A DNA stretch of 64,000 nt from Palsa-870 sp039935415 (GCA_039935415.1 JBDTKH010000014.1:73943-137942); one strand, 5' to 3'; shown: positions 50,607 through 59,104, counted from the stretch's first letter. Numbers and translations are program-made. Notes: generated by a model not told the origin, from the letters alone.

Positions 50607-50873
50607 TCAGGACGATTCGGGCCCTCTCGCTCCGCGACACTGTAACCCCGGCACGGTGCTCAAGAGCCACGGGATGACAGGCATCGAGAACGTCGAGGTG
50701 CCGAACCCGGCTTCGACCGGCTTCAGTCCGGTCAGGTGATGGATCGGAGGCGGTGCGCCGTCGCCGCGAACTGTGCGCCGCATCCGCTCAACGCCTGAGA
50801 GCGCGAGCGCCGCGGGGTCCCCGAACGAGCCGCGTACTGGTTCCTCCCAGGCGGGGGCTTCCTTCTCAATCAA
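50607..50873 (-). pseudogene. Truncated PaaI-family thioesterase
   Basis: From TTG 50873 the minus strand reads LIEKEAPAWEEP, then DPAALALSGVERMRRTVRG and PPPIHHLTGLKPVEAGFGTSTFSMPVIPWLLS, the N-terminal half of a PaaI-type hot-dog thioesterase (IxHLTGLRPVE-x-FxMPxSPWL). After PWLLS the sequence becomes unrelated and stops. The C-terminal half, including the catalytic helix HGG region, is missing. Repeat copy D starts 8 bases upstream of its start. The ~80 bases on to the glycine-repeat gene hold nothing recognised. Confidence 0.6.
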
Positions 50874-50880
50874 TGCGGAG

Positions 50881-51005
50881 TGGAGCCTCAGGCCGGATTT
50901 ACTCCGGCCGTCACCGAGGCGTTCACTTCCAAGCGCCGCCATACGTGGCCGAGGAGAGGAGGGGGTCCCGCGGGGGAGGACACCTGTCCTCCCTCGCGCT
51001 TTCTA
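50881..51005 (+). repeat. Two-hairpin intergenic repeat, copy D
   Basis: Left hairpin 50891-50909 GGCCGGA-TTTAC-TCCGGCC, identical to copy A. Right hairpin 50972-50995: GGGAGGACA / TGTCCTCCC (9 bp, extendable with a wobble pair), then CGCGCTTT. The shared middle piece ACTTCCAAGCG also occurs in copy C. The right end reaches the stop codon of the convergent beta-propeller gene (51003-51005). Confidence 0.75.
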
Positions 51006-52187
51006 TCGATAGACACCGTTGTGGCCCAGGCTGTGCAGGCCGACGTTGGGGAAGTAGGTCAGGCCGTGGTCCTGCGATCCCACGGGGATCCTGGTGATCA
51101 GCTGGCCCGTCGTCGTGTCCATCACGTACACCGTGGCGTTGTATCGGCCGGAGGCCCACAGCTGGGTGCCTTCGGGATTCAGCTGGAGCATGTCAGGGCT
51201 GCCGCCGCCCGGGATGTACCACTTCGCGACGACCTGGCGGGTCGCAAAGTCGATCACCGAGAAAGATCCCTCGAGCCGATTGGACACGTACAGCGACCTG
51301 GTGTCACGCGAGACCTGCAGCCCGTGCGCGCCGCGCCCCGTCGGGATGAACTGGATCTCCTGCATCGATGCCGGGTCGATCACGGAGACCCCCATGCGCC
51401 CCTGGTTGGTGACGTAGAAGTAGCGGCCGTCGGGCGAGAGCCGCACGTCGATCGGCAGGCCGCCCACCCGGACGTACCCGTCGAGCTTCATGTTCACCAC
51501 GTCGACCCTTGCCACGATGCCCGAGTACTCGGCCGAGATCATCAGGTAGCTACCGTCGGCGCTGAAGTCCAGATGGTCGGCGCCCGGCCACGGTATGCCG
51601 ACCGAGCCCAGCAGCCGCCACCCGTTGTGTGGGTCGCGGAACTCGATGCGCTGCAGCCGCTCGACGACGTCGATGGCCTTCGTACCGTCGGGGGAGAAGT
51701 AGAGGTTGTACGGGAACGGGATCGAGATCGTCTGGCCCGTCGGCCGGCCGGTGTGGATGTCGAGCACCGTGAGGGCGCTGGAACCTTCGTTGTCGACGTA
51801 AAGCGCGCTCATGTCCCACGCGGGAGCAATGTGGTGTGGGATGGAGCCGACCCTGTACTGGTCGACAACCTTGAAGGTCAAAGGGTCGATGACGTCCACG
51901 GTGCCGGCGGTGCTGTTCGGCACGTAGACGCGTGGGGGGATGTCGCACAGCGGGCATGCCACCACGCCTGAGAGCGTGCTCGCGTAAACGTTCATGTCCG
52001 GCGCCGGGAGGCTCACCGGCTGCACGTCGGGAGCTGGAAGCATGCGCACGGGCTCGGGGTCGGTCTTCGTGATGGCGGCGCTGGCGGAGGTGCTGATCGA
52101 CGGTGCGGTCCACACGACGGCCGCCACGACCCCCACAGGGCTCACGACCGCCAGCAGGAAGAAGATCGCGAAGACGAAGCCCACCAC
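51003..52187 (-). CDS. Secreted/anchored YVTN-type beta-propeller protein
   Basis: About 394 residues. From GTG 52187 a basic start and one long hydrophobic segment (VVGFVFAIFFLLAVVSPVGVVAAVVW) form a signal anchor, followed by a CPLCDIPP motif and then repeated YVTN/NHL blades (RVYVPNSTAGTVDVID, YFYVTNQGRMGVSVIDP, SLYVSNRLEGSFSVID). The CPLC could bind a metal or form a disulfide. Such proteins act in surface binding or as enzyme scaffolds; no catalytic site is evident. Longer frames overlap the next gene. Repeat copy D directly follows its stop. Confidence 0.8.
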   Translation of the reverse strand: MVGFVFAIFFLLAVVSPVGVVAAVVWTAPSISTSASAAITKTDPEPVRMLPAPDVQPVSLPAPDMNVYASTLSGVVACPLCDIPPRVYVPNSTAGTVDVIDPLTFKVVDQYRVGSIPHHIAPAWDMSALYVDNEGSSALTVLDIHTGRPTGQTISIPFPYNLYFSPDGTKAIDVVERLQRIEFRDPHNGWRLLGSVGIPWPGADHLDFSADGSYLMISAEYSGIVARVDVVNMKLDGYVRVGGLPIDVRLSPDGRYFYVTNQGRMGVSVIDPASMQEIQFIPTGRGAHGLQVSRDTRSLYVSNRLEGSFSVIDFATRQVVAKWYIPGGGSPDMLQLNPEGTQLWASGRYNATVYVMDTTTGQLITRIPVGSQDHGLTYFPNVGLHSLGHNGVYR

Positions 52188-52227
52188 TCGCGAGCGAAGC
52201 GTTGCGCTGAGCCTCCCGAGAGGGCTG

Positions 52228-52650
52228 TTACTCGTCGGGGAGGTCTTCAAGCTTGGGGGCCAGCTCGCACACCCAGCGCCCATCGTCGAGGCGCCGGATG
52301 AAACGGCCATAACCCTGGTTGCGGGCCACGTTCATGAACTGTTCCTGGGTGATCAGCGTGCGCAGGCGGGCGAGGTCGGCGTACGTGTTGTCGCGCATAA
52401 TTCCGCCGACAACGCCGGCCAGCTCTCGCCACTGCCCCTCGGAAAGCGGTTCGCCGTAACCGGCAATCGTCACCAGCAGCGCCGCCGTCGCGCCCGTGAT
52501 CGTCTCGGGCAGGAGCTTCTCTGACTTGGCGCGAGTGATGATCTCGCGGCCGGTGCTGATGATGTCGGCGATCCGGTCACGTCGAACGCCGATGATGTCG
52601 CGCCCACTGCCGACAGTGGTGCCTTCGAGATAACGGGGACCTGCCTCCAT
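52228..52650 (-). CDS. Hypothetical protein, 140 residues
   Basis: A soluble alpha-helical protein with no membrane segment: RDIIGVRRDRIADIISTGREIITRAKSEKLLPETITGATAALLVTIAG, then EGQWRELAGVVGGIMRDNTYADLARLRTLITQEQFMNVARNQGYGRFIRRLDDGRWVCELAP. The last part resembles a small winged or KOW-like segment but no family is recognised. Start ATG 52650; about 40 bases before the beta-propeller start, so probably co-transcribed. Confidence 0.65.
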   Translation of the reverse strand: MEAGPRYLEGTTVGSGRDIIGVRRDRIADIISTGREIITRAKSEKLLPETITGATAALLVTIAGYGEPLSEGQWRELAGVVGGIMRDNTYADLARLRTLITQEQFMNVARNQGYGRFIRRLDDGRWVCELAPKLEDLPDE

Positions 52651-52681
52651 GACCAGCCCACTATTCTAGTTAACGCCTCAC

Positions 52682-53806
52682 TTGGACCTCGAACTCGCGG
52701 CCGAGCACTCGACCTTTCGGGCAATGGTGCGCGAGTTCGCGCAGGGCGTGGTCCTGCCGCTCGCGGCCGAGGTCGACCGTGATCACCGCTTCCCCGAAGA
52801 GGCCATCCGCGCCTCGGCGGAGGCCGGCCTCATGGGAGTCCTCATCCCACGCGAGTACGGGGGTGCGGGCCTCGACGCCCTCGCGTTCGCCCTGTGCATA
52901 GAGGAGCTCGCCCAGGCGTGCGCGTCGACCTCGGTCATCGTCGACGTCCACACCAGCGTGGGCAGCGAGCCGATCCTGCTGTTCGGCACCGAGGAGCAGA
53001 AACGGCAGTGGCTGCCGAGGCTTGCGTCAGGCGAGCTGCTCGGCGCTTTTGCACTCACCGAGCCGGCGGCCGGGTCCGACGCGGCATCGCTCAAGACGAG
53101 CGCACGCCCGAACGGCGGTGGCTACGTCCTTAACGGCACCAAGGTTTTCATCACCAACATCGGACGGGCAGGCCTTTACGTCGTGTTTGCCCGCACCGGC
53201 CCGGAGGACAGGGCGGCCGGCGTGAGCGCCTTCCTCGTGCCGGCGGATGCACCGGGCGTCCGCGTCGGACAGGTCTTCAAGAAGATGGGTCTCCACGGGT
53301 CGCCGACCGGCGAGCTGGTCCTCGAGGACGTGGAAGTGCCGGCCGCCAACCGGCTTAGTGCCGAGGGGCAGGGCTTCACGGTCGCGATGCGCGCCCTCGA
53401 CTCGGGCCGGATAGGCATCTCCGGCCAGGCGCTGGGCATCGCCCAGGCGGCCCTCGACGAATCGCGCGCGCTGCTGGTGTCACGCGCTCAGGAGCGGGGC
53501 CAGGGCGACGATTTCATGCTCGCCGACATGGCGACCCGCCTCGAATCCGCCAGGCTGCTCGCGTACCACGCGGCCTGGCTCTGCAGCCAGGGACGTCAGT
53601 TCACGCGACAGGCTTCGATGGCCAAGCTGCACTGCACAGACACCGCGATGCAGCTCGCGATCGACGCACTCCAGCTGGCTGGTGAGGAGGGGGCTGTGTC
53701 CGGCAGCCCGTTCGAGAGGCACGTGCGCGACGCCAAGGCGCTCCAGATCTACGAGGGGTCGAACCAGGTTCAGCGCGTGGTCATCGCGAGGGAACTGCTC
53801 CGTTAA
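52682..53806 (+). CDS. Acyl-CoA dehydrogenase (short-chain/butyryl type)
   Basis: 374-residue FAD enzyme: FALTEPAAGSDAASLKT, VLNGTKVFITNIGRAG, MGLHGSPTGELVLEDVEVP, and the C-terminal IYEGSNQVQRVVIARELL with catalytic Glu. The pattern is closest to short-chain acyl-CoA dehydrogenases. Starts at TTG 52682, 31 bases from the divergent 52650 start. With the next gene it forms a pair separated by ten bases; both may act in valine/isobutyryl-CoA or butyryl-CoA oxidation. Confidence 0.92.
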   Translation: MDLELAAEHSTFRAMVREFAQGVVLPLAAEVDRDHRFPEEAIRASAEAGLMGVLIPREYGGAGLDALAFALCIEELAQACASTSVIVDVHTSVGSEPILLFGTEEQKRQWLPRLASGELLGAFALTEPAAGSDAASLKTSARPNGGGYVLNGTKVFITNIGRAGLYVVFARTGPEDRAAGVSAFLVPADAPGVRVGQVFKKMGLHGSPTGELVLEDVEVPAANRLSAEGQGFTVAMRALDSGRIGISGQALGIAQAALDESRALLVSRAQERGQGDDFMLADMATRLESARLLAYHAAWLCSQGRQFTRQASMAKLHCTDTAMQLAIDALQLAGEEGAVSGSPFERHVRDAKALQIYEGSNQVQRVVIARELLR

Positions 53807-53816
53807 GCTCAGTTCG

Positions 53817-54956
53817 ATGGATTTCGAGTTCTCGGAAGAGCAGATAGCGATCAGGGACACGATCCGCGAGCTTGTCCAGGACCGGGTCGCGCCCAGGGCG
53901 GCGGAGATCGACGAGAAGGCCGAGTACCCCAAAGACATCGAGAGGCTCTTCGCGGAGAACGGCATCCTCGGCATCCCGTTCCCGGAGCAGTACGGCGGCA
54001 TCTCGGGCTCCAGCGTGACCATCTGCATGGGCATCGAGGAGATCGCGAAGGCGTGCGCGAGCTCTTCGCTGATCCTCGCCGTCCAGGCGTTGGGCGCGTA
54101 CCCGATCCTCGTCGCGGGCACCGAAGAGCAGAAGAAGCGGCTGTGCCCACCGCTTGCGTCGGGCGAGCGGGTCGCGGCCTATGCGCTGTCGGAGACCGGG
54201 AGCGGTTCCGACGCGGCCGCGATGAAGACGCTGGCGAAGCGTTATGGCAACGAGTACGTGCTCAACGGCACCAAGCAATTCATCACCGGCGGCAGCGTCG
54301 CCGGCACGCTTGTCGTCTTTGCGCAGACGGATCCCGAGGCCGGCTCTCGAGGCATCTCGGCCTTCGTCCTCGAGCGTGAGACGAGCCCATGGCAGGCGCC
54401 AAAGCTCGAGCACAAGCTCGGCATCCGCGGCTCGCCCACGGCGCAGCTCGTGTTCGAGGACGTGAAAGTCCCAGCCGCCAACCGGCTCGGTGATGAGGGC
54501 GCCGGCTTCAAGGTCGCGCTGGCCGTGCTCGACCGATCGCGTCCGGGGATCGGCGCCCAGGCGCTTGGAATAGCGGAAGGAGCGTTCGACTACGCGCTCA
54601 ATTACGTCAAGGAGCGGCAGCAGTTCGGCCAGCCGATCGCAGCGTTCCAGGGCATCCAGTTCATGCTGGCCGACATCGCGACCCAGATCGAAGCCGCCCG
54701 ACACCTGGTCTACCGCGCGGCGACCAAGGTTGACACCAGGGCCCCCGACCTCACGAAGATCGCGGCGATGGCGAAGCTGTTCGCGTCCGACATGGCGATG
54801 AAGGTGACGACCGACTGCGTGCAGCTGCTAGGCGGCTACGGGTACATCTCCGATTACCCGGTCGAGCGGATGATGCGAGACGCAAAGATCACGCAGATCT
54901 ATGAGGGAACGAACCAGATCCAGCGCGTCGTCATCGCGAGGTCGCTGACGCGGTGA
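53817..54956 (+). CDS. Acyl-CoA dehydrogenase (short-chain/isobutyryl or butyryl type)
   Basis: 379-residue paralogue of the preceding gene. MDFEFSEEQIAIRDTIREL start, YALSETGSGSDAAAMKT, QLLGGYGYISDYPVERMMRD and IYEGTNQIQRVVIARSL with the catalytic Glu. ATG 53817. Its stop overlaps the next gene by four bases. Electrons would go to ETF and then quinone through an ETF:QO such as the FixC-like protein at 31274. Confidence 0.93.
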   Translation: MDFEFSEEQIAIRDTIRELVQDRVAPRAAEIDEKAEYPKDIERLFAENGILGIPFPEQYGGISGSSVTICMGIEEIAKACASSSLILAVQALGAYPILVAGTEEQKKRLCPPLASGERVAAYALSETGSGSDAAAMKTLAKRYGNEYVLNGTKQFITGGSVAGTLVVFAQTDPEAGSRGISAFVLERETSPWQAPKLEHKLGIRGSPTAQLVFEDVKVPAANRLGDEGAGFKVALAVLDRSRPGIGAQALGIAEGAFDYALNYVKERQQFGQPIAAFQGIQFMLADIATQIEAARHLVYRAATKVDTRAPDLTKIAAMAKLFASDMAMKVTTDCVQLLGGYGYISDYPVERMMRDAKITQIYEGTNQIQRVVIARSLTR

Positions 54957-55342
54957 GCGCTGTCGAGAGACCTGTTGAAGCGCACCCGCCGGCACCGGCT
55001 GTCGCCCCGTGGTACCCGCCTCCGACCTATCCGCCTCCACAGGCGCGCCAGCCCGGCGCCACCGAGGGCCGCGCCATCGGCGCTCTGCTCGCGGCGATCT
55101 TCGGCATCGTGCTCGGATTGCCGCTGGGCGTGCCTGGGATGGTCCTGGGCACGGTCGCCTACTTCGTCGGCAGGTCGGCGGTCAGACGGATCGACGGCTC
55201 AGAGGGCGCGTCGGGCGGGCGCAACATGGCCGTTTCCGCCTGGGTCCTCGGCGCTGTCGCGATGGCGATCGGGTCCGCAGTGACGCTCGTGTGGCTGGTT
55301 GTTTTCCTGGTGGCAGTCTCGGGACCGACCACGACCGGCTAG
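54953..55342 (+). CDS. Proline-rich small membrane protein (DUF4190-like)
   Basis: 129 residues: a Pro-rich cytoplasmic N-terminus (APWYPPPTYPPPQ), then two hydrophobic segments with a basic loop (GRSAVRRIDG). This is the common layout of DUF4190-type proteins of unknown function. GTG 54953 overlaps the dehydrogenase stop. Followed by two further small membrane proteins, so the three form a likely envelope gene set. Confidence 0.68.
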   Translation: MSAVERPVEAHPPAPAVAPWYPPPTYPPPQARQPGATEGRAIGALLAAIFGIVLGLPLGVPGMVLGTVAYFVGRSAVRRIDGSEGASGGRNMAVSAWVLGAVAMAIGSAVTLVWLVVFLVAVSGPTTTG

Positions 55343-55354
55343 GACACCAGCGCT

Positions 55355-56023
55355 GTGGATCGTGTCACCGACGCATTCGGCTGGCCTAGTCGCGACCCCG
55401 AATGGCTGACCAAGCTTTTGATCATCGCGCTCACCCTCCTGATCCCAATCGTCGGTGCGATCAACGGGATCGGCTGGATGCTTGCGTCGCTGGACCGGCT
55501 GCGCGCCGGTGACGAGAGGCTGGCGCCGGCCAACCTCCGCTACATCGGACGCGGATTCGGCCTGTTCGTGGTCAACCTCGTGTACGAGCTGGCGGTGGGA
55601 CTGGTGGCGGCGGTGATCTACGTTCCTGCGGTCGTCGTGGCATCCGGCCAGAACAACGGCCCGGCGAACCCCGGCCTTGTCTCGCTGGCCATCCTGCTCA
55701 GCCTGCTCGCGTTCAGCGTCGCGACGCTCGGCAGCCTCGCGCTGACCTTCGCGATGCCCTCGATCGTGCTCGCCACCGACGGCGGCGGCATCCGCGGCGG
55801 GCTCCACGTCGGGGTGGTGCTGCGTCAGGTTCGAGCCAACGTGGCCAGCACCCTGATCGCGGGCCTTATGCTCATCGCCGCGGGCTTCGTCGGATCGTTG
55901 GGCGTGGTGGCCTGCGGTATCGGGGTCCTCTTCACCACCGCGTACTCACTCGCGATGCAGGCGTGGATAGTCCGTAGTTTCGAGGTCGGTAGTGCCGATC
56001 TACCGGCACAAGGAGGAACCTAG
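55355..56023 (+). CDS. DUF4013 family membrane protein
   Basis: 222 residues with about six hydrophobic segments. The start DRVTDAFGWPSRDPEWLTKLLIIALTLLIPIVGAINGIGWMLASLDRLRAGDERLAPANL is typical of DUF4013. GTG 55355 is 12 bases after the previous stop. Function unknown. The next gene's AGGAGG lies in its last codons. Confidence 0.78.
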   Translation: MDRVTDAFGWPSRDPEWLTKLLIIALTLLIPIVGAINGIGWMLASLDRLRAGDERLAPANLRYIGRGFGLFVVNLVYELAVGLVAAVIYVPAVVVASGQNNGPANPGLVSLAILLSLLAFSVATLGSLALTFAMPSIVLATDGGGIRGGLHVGVVLRQVRANVASTLIAGLMLIAAGFVGSLGVVACGIGVLFTTAYSLAMQAWIVRSFEVGSADLPAQGGT

Positions 56024-56557
56024 ATGTCGGATTTGCCGCCACCGCCACCACCGCCTTCGAGTGGCGGCTCCATCCCGCCACCGCCGCCGCCTCCCGGGGG
56101 AGGATCGATGCAGCCCCCGCCGCCACCTCCGGGCGGTGGTTTCACGCCGCCCCCGCCCCCTCCGCCTCCGTCCCCCGGTGGCGGGTTCACGCCGCCTCCA
56201 CCGCCTCCAGGCGGGGGCTTCGTACCTCCTCCTCCTCCCGGCGGTTACGCTCCGATGTCCGCGGGCTACGCCGCCCAGCGCACCGATGGCCTGGCGATCG
56301 CTTCGCTTGTCCTCGGCATTCTATCGATCGTTTGCACGGTCGCCTGTCTCGGCATCGTGCTGGGTCCGACCGCGGCGATCATGGGATTCATCTCGCGCCA
56401 GCGAATCTCTTCGAGCGGCGGTGCGCTGGGAGGCGGTGTTTTGGCCGTGATCGGCCTCGTGCTGGGCATCGTCGGCTTCATCGCCAGCGTCGGGTGGTTC
56501 TTTGCCTTCATCTCCGGCGCGATCAACTCCGGGTCCTTCAGCTCAGCGTCGCCTTAG
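56024..56557 (+). CDS. Proline/glycine-rich DUF4190 membrane protein
   Basis: 177 residues. The first ~80 are low-complexity runs of Pro with Gly/Ser (PPPPPP-GGGS blocks); the rest has two hydrophobic segments (LASLVLGILSIVCTVACLGIVLG and LAVIGLVLGIVGFIASVGWFFAFI) separated by SRQRISSSGG. The strong AGGAGG 8 bases upstream supports ATG 56024. Pro-rich N-termini of this type may interact with SH3/WW-like or signalling partners; function unknown. Confidence 0.75.
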   Translation: MSDLPPPPPPPSSGGSIPPPPPPPGGGSMQPPPPPPGGGFTPPPPPPPPSPGGGFTPPPPPPGGGFVPPPPPGGYAPMSAGYAAQRTDGLAIASLVLGILSIVCTVACLGIVLGPTAAIMGFISRQRISSSGGALGGGVLAVIGLVLGIVGFIASVGWFFAFISGAINSGSFSSASP

Positions 56558-56618
56558 ACGTAACCATCCAAGGCCGGGCGCCGTTTTCTCAGGCCTGGAC
56601 GTTAAAATCCCCGTGCGC

Positions 56619-58076
56619 ATGCAGAGGGCCCGCCCTAGTAGGGCCAGGCGATCCCGCTACAACGTCTCCTACCGCCTGACCCGGTCGGTCCCCGCGGCGA
56701 TCGCGGTCGCCCTATTGCTCGCCCTGCTGATCGGCGCGACGCTGACCTACAAGCGCTTCGACGACTTCATCACGGCCACGACTGGCCATCACATCAACCC
56801 GATCGGCGAGGTCGTGCAGGCGGTCGAGCCAGCGCAGGGCACCATCGCGTACAAGCTGAAGCACGGTCAGCAGGTGAACATCCTCCTGCTCGGCATGGGT
56901 GGCGAGGAGAACGACGCGCCATATCTCACCGACTCGATCATGGCCGTCACCATTGATCCAAACACGAACCGGGTGATGATGCTTTCGATCCCTCGCGATC
57001 TCGTTGTCCACATGAACCTTCAGACGCCGTCTTCGAGGACGTGGACGAACAAGATCAATGCCGCGTACGAAGTGCCTTTGACCAACATCATCTGCTGCGT
57101 CGCGTCGCAGTACTCGGGTCGGGATGCCGGCGGGTTGGCCGCCGAGCACGAGGTTGGGAAGGTGACGGGCTTGAACTTCGACAAGTACATCGCGGTGGAC
57201 TTCATCGCGTTTCGCGACATGGTCAACGCGCTGGGCGGCGTGGACGTCTGTCTGACGACCAACCTGGACGATTACGAATATCCCAACTACAGCAACGGCT
57301 ACATCCGTGGAGGTATCCACTTCAAGGCCGGCTGTCAGCACCTGAACGGCGAGCAGGCTCTCGAGATCGCCCGCTCGAGGCACGCGGTCCAGGCCGAGCA
57401 GTCGTCCGACTTCGGCCGGGCGCGGCGCCAGCAGGACATCATGCAGGCGATCAAGAAGAAGGCGACCACCATCAACGGCTTTTCGAAAGCGCCCCAGCTG
57501 CTTCAAGCCCTTCAGAACAACATCCACACGGACATGAGTCCGTCGGACATGAAAGCGATCTACGACTGGGGTAAGAATCTGCCCGACACCTCGATCATCA
57601 GGATCGCGCTGACGGCGCCATCAGGCGGCGGGGAGGGGAACCTGCTCGATTCATACAACTGCGGGATGGGACCGGCCGTGTCGCAGCTGTGCGCGGATGA
57701 CCAGAGCTTCGGCATGATCCACAAGTACGTCGCCTCGATCTTCATCGATCCCAAGACGCTTGGGGAGAGAGCCCCGGTACAGATCACGAACGGCTCGAAC
57801 AACTTCGCCGGGCTGGACAGCCGGGTCACCTCCATGCTCGACCCGACCGGCCTGCAGCTGGCGGACCCCGTCAGCCACCCGACATCGTCCTCGACGCTCA
57901 TCCTCGATTACTCGAACGGCCAGTTTCCACTCACCGCGAAATGGCTCGCTGACTTCTTCGGAGGCACCGTCGTTGCTGCCACGGCGGCCAGCTCACAGCC
58001 CGCCGCGGGTCAGCAGGCGTACGGGTTGGTGGTGGTGCTAGGACACGACTTCGCCCTACGCTTTTTGGGCGAGTGA
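56619..58076 (+). CDS. LytR-CpsA-Psr (LCP) family cell-wall ligase
   Basis: 485 residues: a basic start, one membrane helix (about 23-45), then the LCP domain: INILLLGMG-type VNILLLGMGGEEN, TDSIMAVTIDPNTNRVMMLSIPRDL with the catalytic Arg, ALGGVDVCL, and GCQHLNGEQALEIARSRHA with conserved Arg. LCP proteins attach teichoic acid or polysaccharide to peptidoglycan on the outer face. A C-terminal region of ~130 residues follows. ATG 56619 (GTG 56613 possible), with an AT-rich GTTAAAAT upstream as a potential -10. Confidence 0.9.
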   Translation: MQRARPSRARRSRYNVSYRLTRSVPAAIAVALLLALLIGATLTYKRFDDFITATTGHHINPIGEVVQAVEPAQGTIAYKLKHGQQVNILLLGMGGEENDAPYLTDSIMAVTIDPNTNRVMMLSIPRDLVVHMNLQTPSSRTWTNKINAAYEVPLTNIICCVASQYSGRDAGGLAAEHEVGKVTGLNFDKYIAVDFIAFRDMVNALGGVDVCLTTNLDDYEYPNYSNGYIRGGIHFKAGCQHLNGEQALEIARSRHAVQAEQSSDFGRARRQQDIMQAIKKKATTINGFSKAPQLLQALQNNIHTDMSPSDMKAIYDWGKNLPDTSIIRIALTAPSGGGEGNLLDSYNCGMGPAVSQLCADDQSFGMIHKYVASIFIDPKTLGERAPVQITNGSNNFAGLDSRVTSMLDPTGLQLADPVSHPTSSSTLILDYSNGQFPLTAKWLADFFGGTVVAATAASSQPAAGQQAYGLVVVLGHDFALRFLGE

Positions 58077-58152
58077 TGAGATCAGCGAGCCGGATCTAGC
58101 AACACGTTTTCGGTCGGGCGATACGCGAGCCCTTGCTCGGGCGATCAGCCTG

Positions 58153-59016
58153 GTGGAAAGGCGCGACCCCGAAGTCCGCGCGCTGGAGGAGTCGCTTAGA
58201 GGCGAGGGCCGTGCCGCCGGCGTGGTCGGGTTCACGGGCGCGCCCGGCACCGGCAAGTCAACCCTGGTCGACGGGTTGGTGGCGCTGCTGAGGAAGCAGG
58301 ACGCCTCGGTCGCGGTGCTCGCGACCGACCCGAACTCACCGTTCACCGGCGGCGCCATCCTCGGGGATCGCATCCGCATGCAGCGGCATGCGCTGGACGC
58401 GAAGGTGTTCATCAGGAGCATGGGTGCGCGCGGCCATCTCGGCGGCCTCTCGCTCGCCACCCGGGAGGCGATCCGCCTGCTCGGCGCCTTCGGCTTCGAC
58501 CAGGTCATCCTCGAGACGGTGGGCGTGGGCCAGTCAGAGCTCGAGGTCGCCGCCGTGGCGGACACCACCGTCGTGGTGCTGACACCGAACCTCGGCGACG
58601 GCGTGCAGATGATCAAGGCCGGCATCCTCGAGATCGCGGACATCTTCGTCGTCAACAAGGCGGACATCGAAGGGCACGCCCGCGTCATGACCGAGCTCAG
58701 GTCGATGTTGAGCATGTCGCCCAAGAGCGGCTGGAAACCGCCCATCCTGGCCGCGGTTGCCGCGAAGCAGGAGGGCGTGGCGGAGCTGTGGGAGGCGGTG
58801 CTCGCCCACCGCCGCCACCTCGAGTCGAGCGGGCAGGCCAGGGAGCTTGCGGAGCGGAGGTTGAAGGACGAGACGGCCGAGGTGGCCGCCGAAATTGCGC
58901 GCGACCGCGTGCGGCACGCATTCGCGGCCGATCCGAAGCTGTCCGAGCGCCTGCTCGAGGACGGGACGCCGTATGGCGCGGCAGAGGAGATCCTCAGCCG
59001 GGACACAAACGGATAA
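58153..59016 (+). CDS. meaB: MeaB/ArgK-type GTPase chaperone of B12-dependent mutases
   Basis: G-protein that loads and protects adenosylcobalamin in acyl-CoA mutases. P-loop GAPGTGKST, switch region ATDPNSPFTGGAILGDRIRM, ETVGVGQSE, and NKAD are all present. From GTG 58153 there are 287 residues, about 25 fewer than usual. The reading frame is open upstream to 58042 and 58090-58152 encodes LATRFRSGDTRALARAISL, the expected MeaB N-terminus, but no ATG, GTG or TTG occurs there; an ATC at 58081 may be the real start. It sits just before the mutase genes it would serve. Confidence 0.9.
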   Translation: MERRDPEVRALEESLRGEGRAAGVVGFTGAPGTGKSTLVDGLVALLRKQDASVAVLATDPNSPFTGGAILGDRIRMQRHALDAKVFIRSMGARGHLGGLSLATREAIRLLGAFGFDQVILETVGVGQSELEVAAVADTTVVVLTPNLGDGVQMIKAGILEIADIFVVNKADIEGHARVMTELRSMLSMSPKSGWKPPILAAVAAKQEGVAELWEAVLAHRRHLESSGQARELAERRLKDETAEVAAEIARDRVRHAFAADPKLSERLLEDGTPYGAAEEILSRDTNG

Positions 59017-59055
59017 TGGAATCCGTGGCAAGTCCCTGGCCCACCACCCCCACCT

Positions 59056-59082
59056 GGCCGAGTCCGCTACGCGGACTGGGCC
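59056..59082 (+). other. Hairpin between meaB and the mutase gene
   Basis: GGCC-g-AGTCCGC / GCGGACT-g-GGCC, an 11-bp stem with one internal mismatch and a 3-base loop TAC, in the 88-base gap. It is followed by CGTCC, like the GGCCGTC that follows the left hairpin of the intergenic repeats, so it could be a diverged copy. It may slow or regulate entry to the mutase gene. Confidence 0.4.
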
Positions 59083-59104
59083 GTCCTCCCCACATGGTCG
59101 GGAG

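Noticed and set aside
56030..56250. C-rich repeats resembling a repeat array
   Set aside because: They encode a Pro/Gly-rich N-terminus in a well-supported gene with a strong ribosome binding site.
59017..59104. Cobalamin riboswitch before the mutase gene
   Set aside because: The gap is too short and lacks the conserved B12 box; only a simple hairpin is present.
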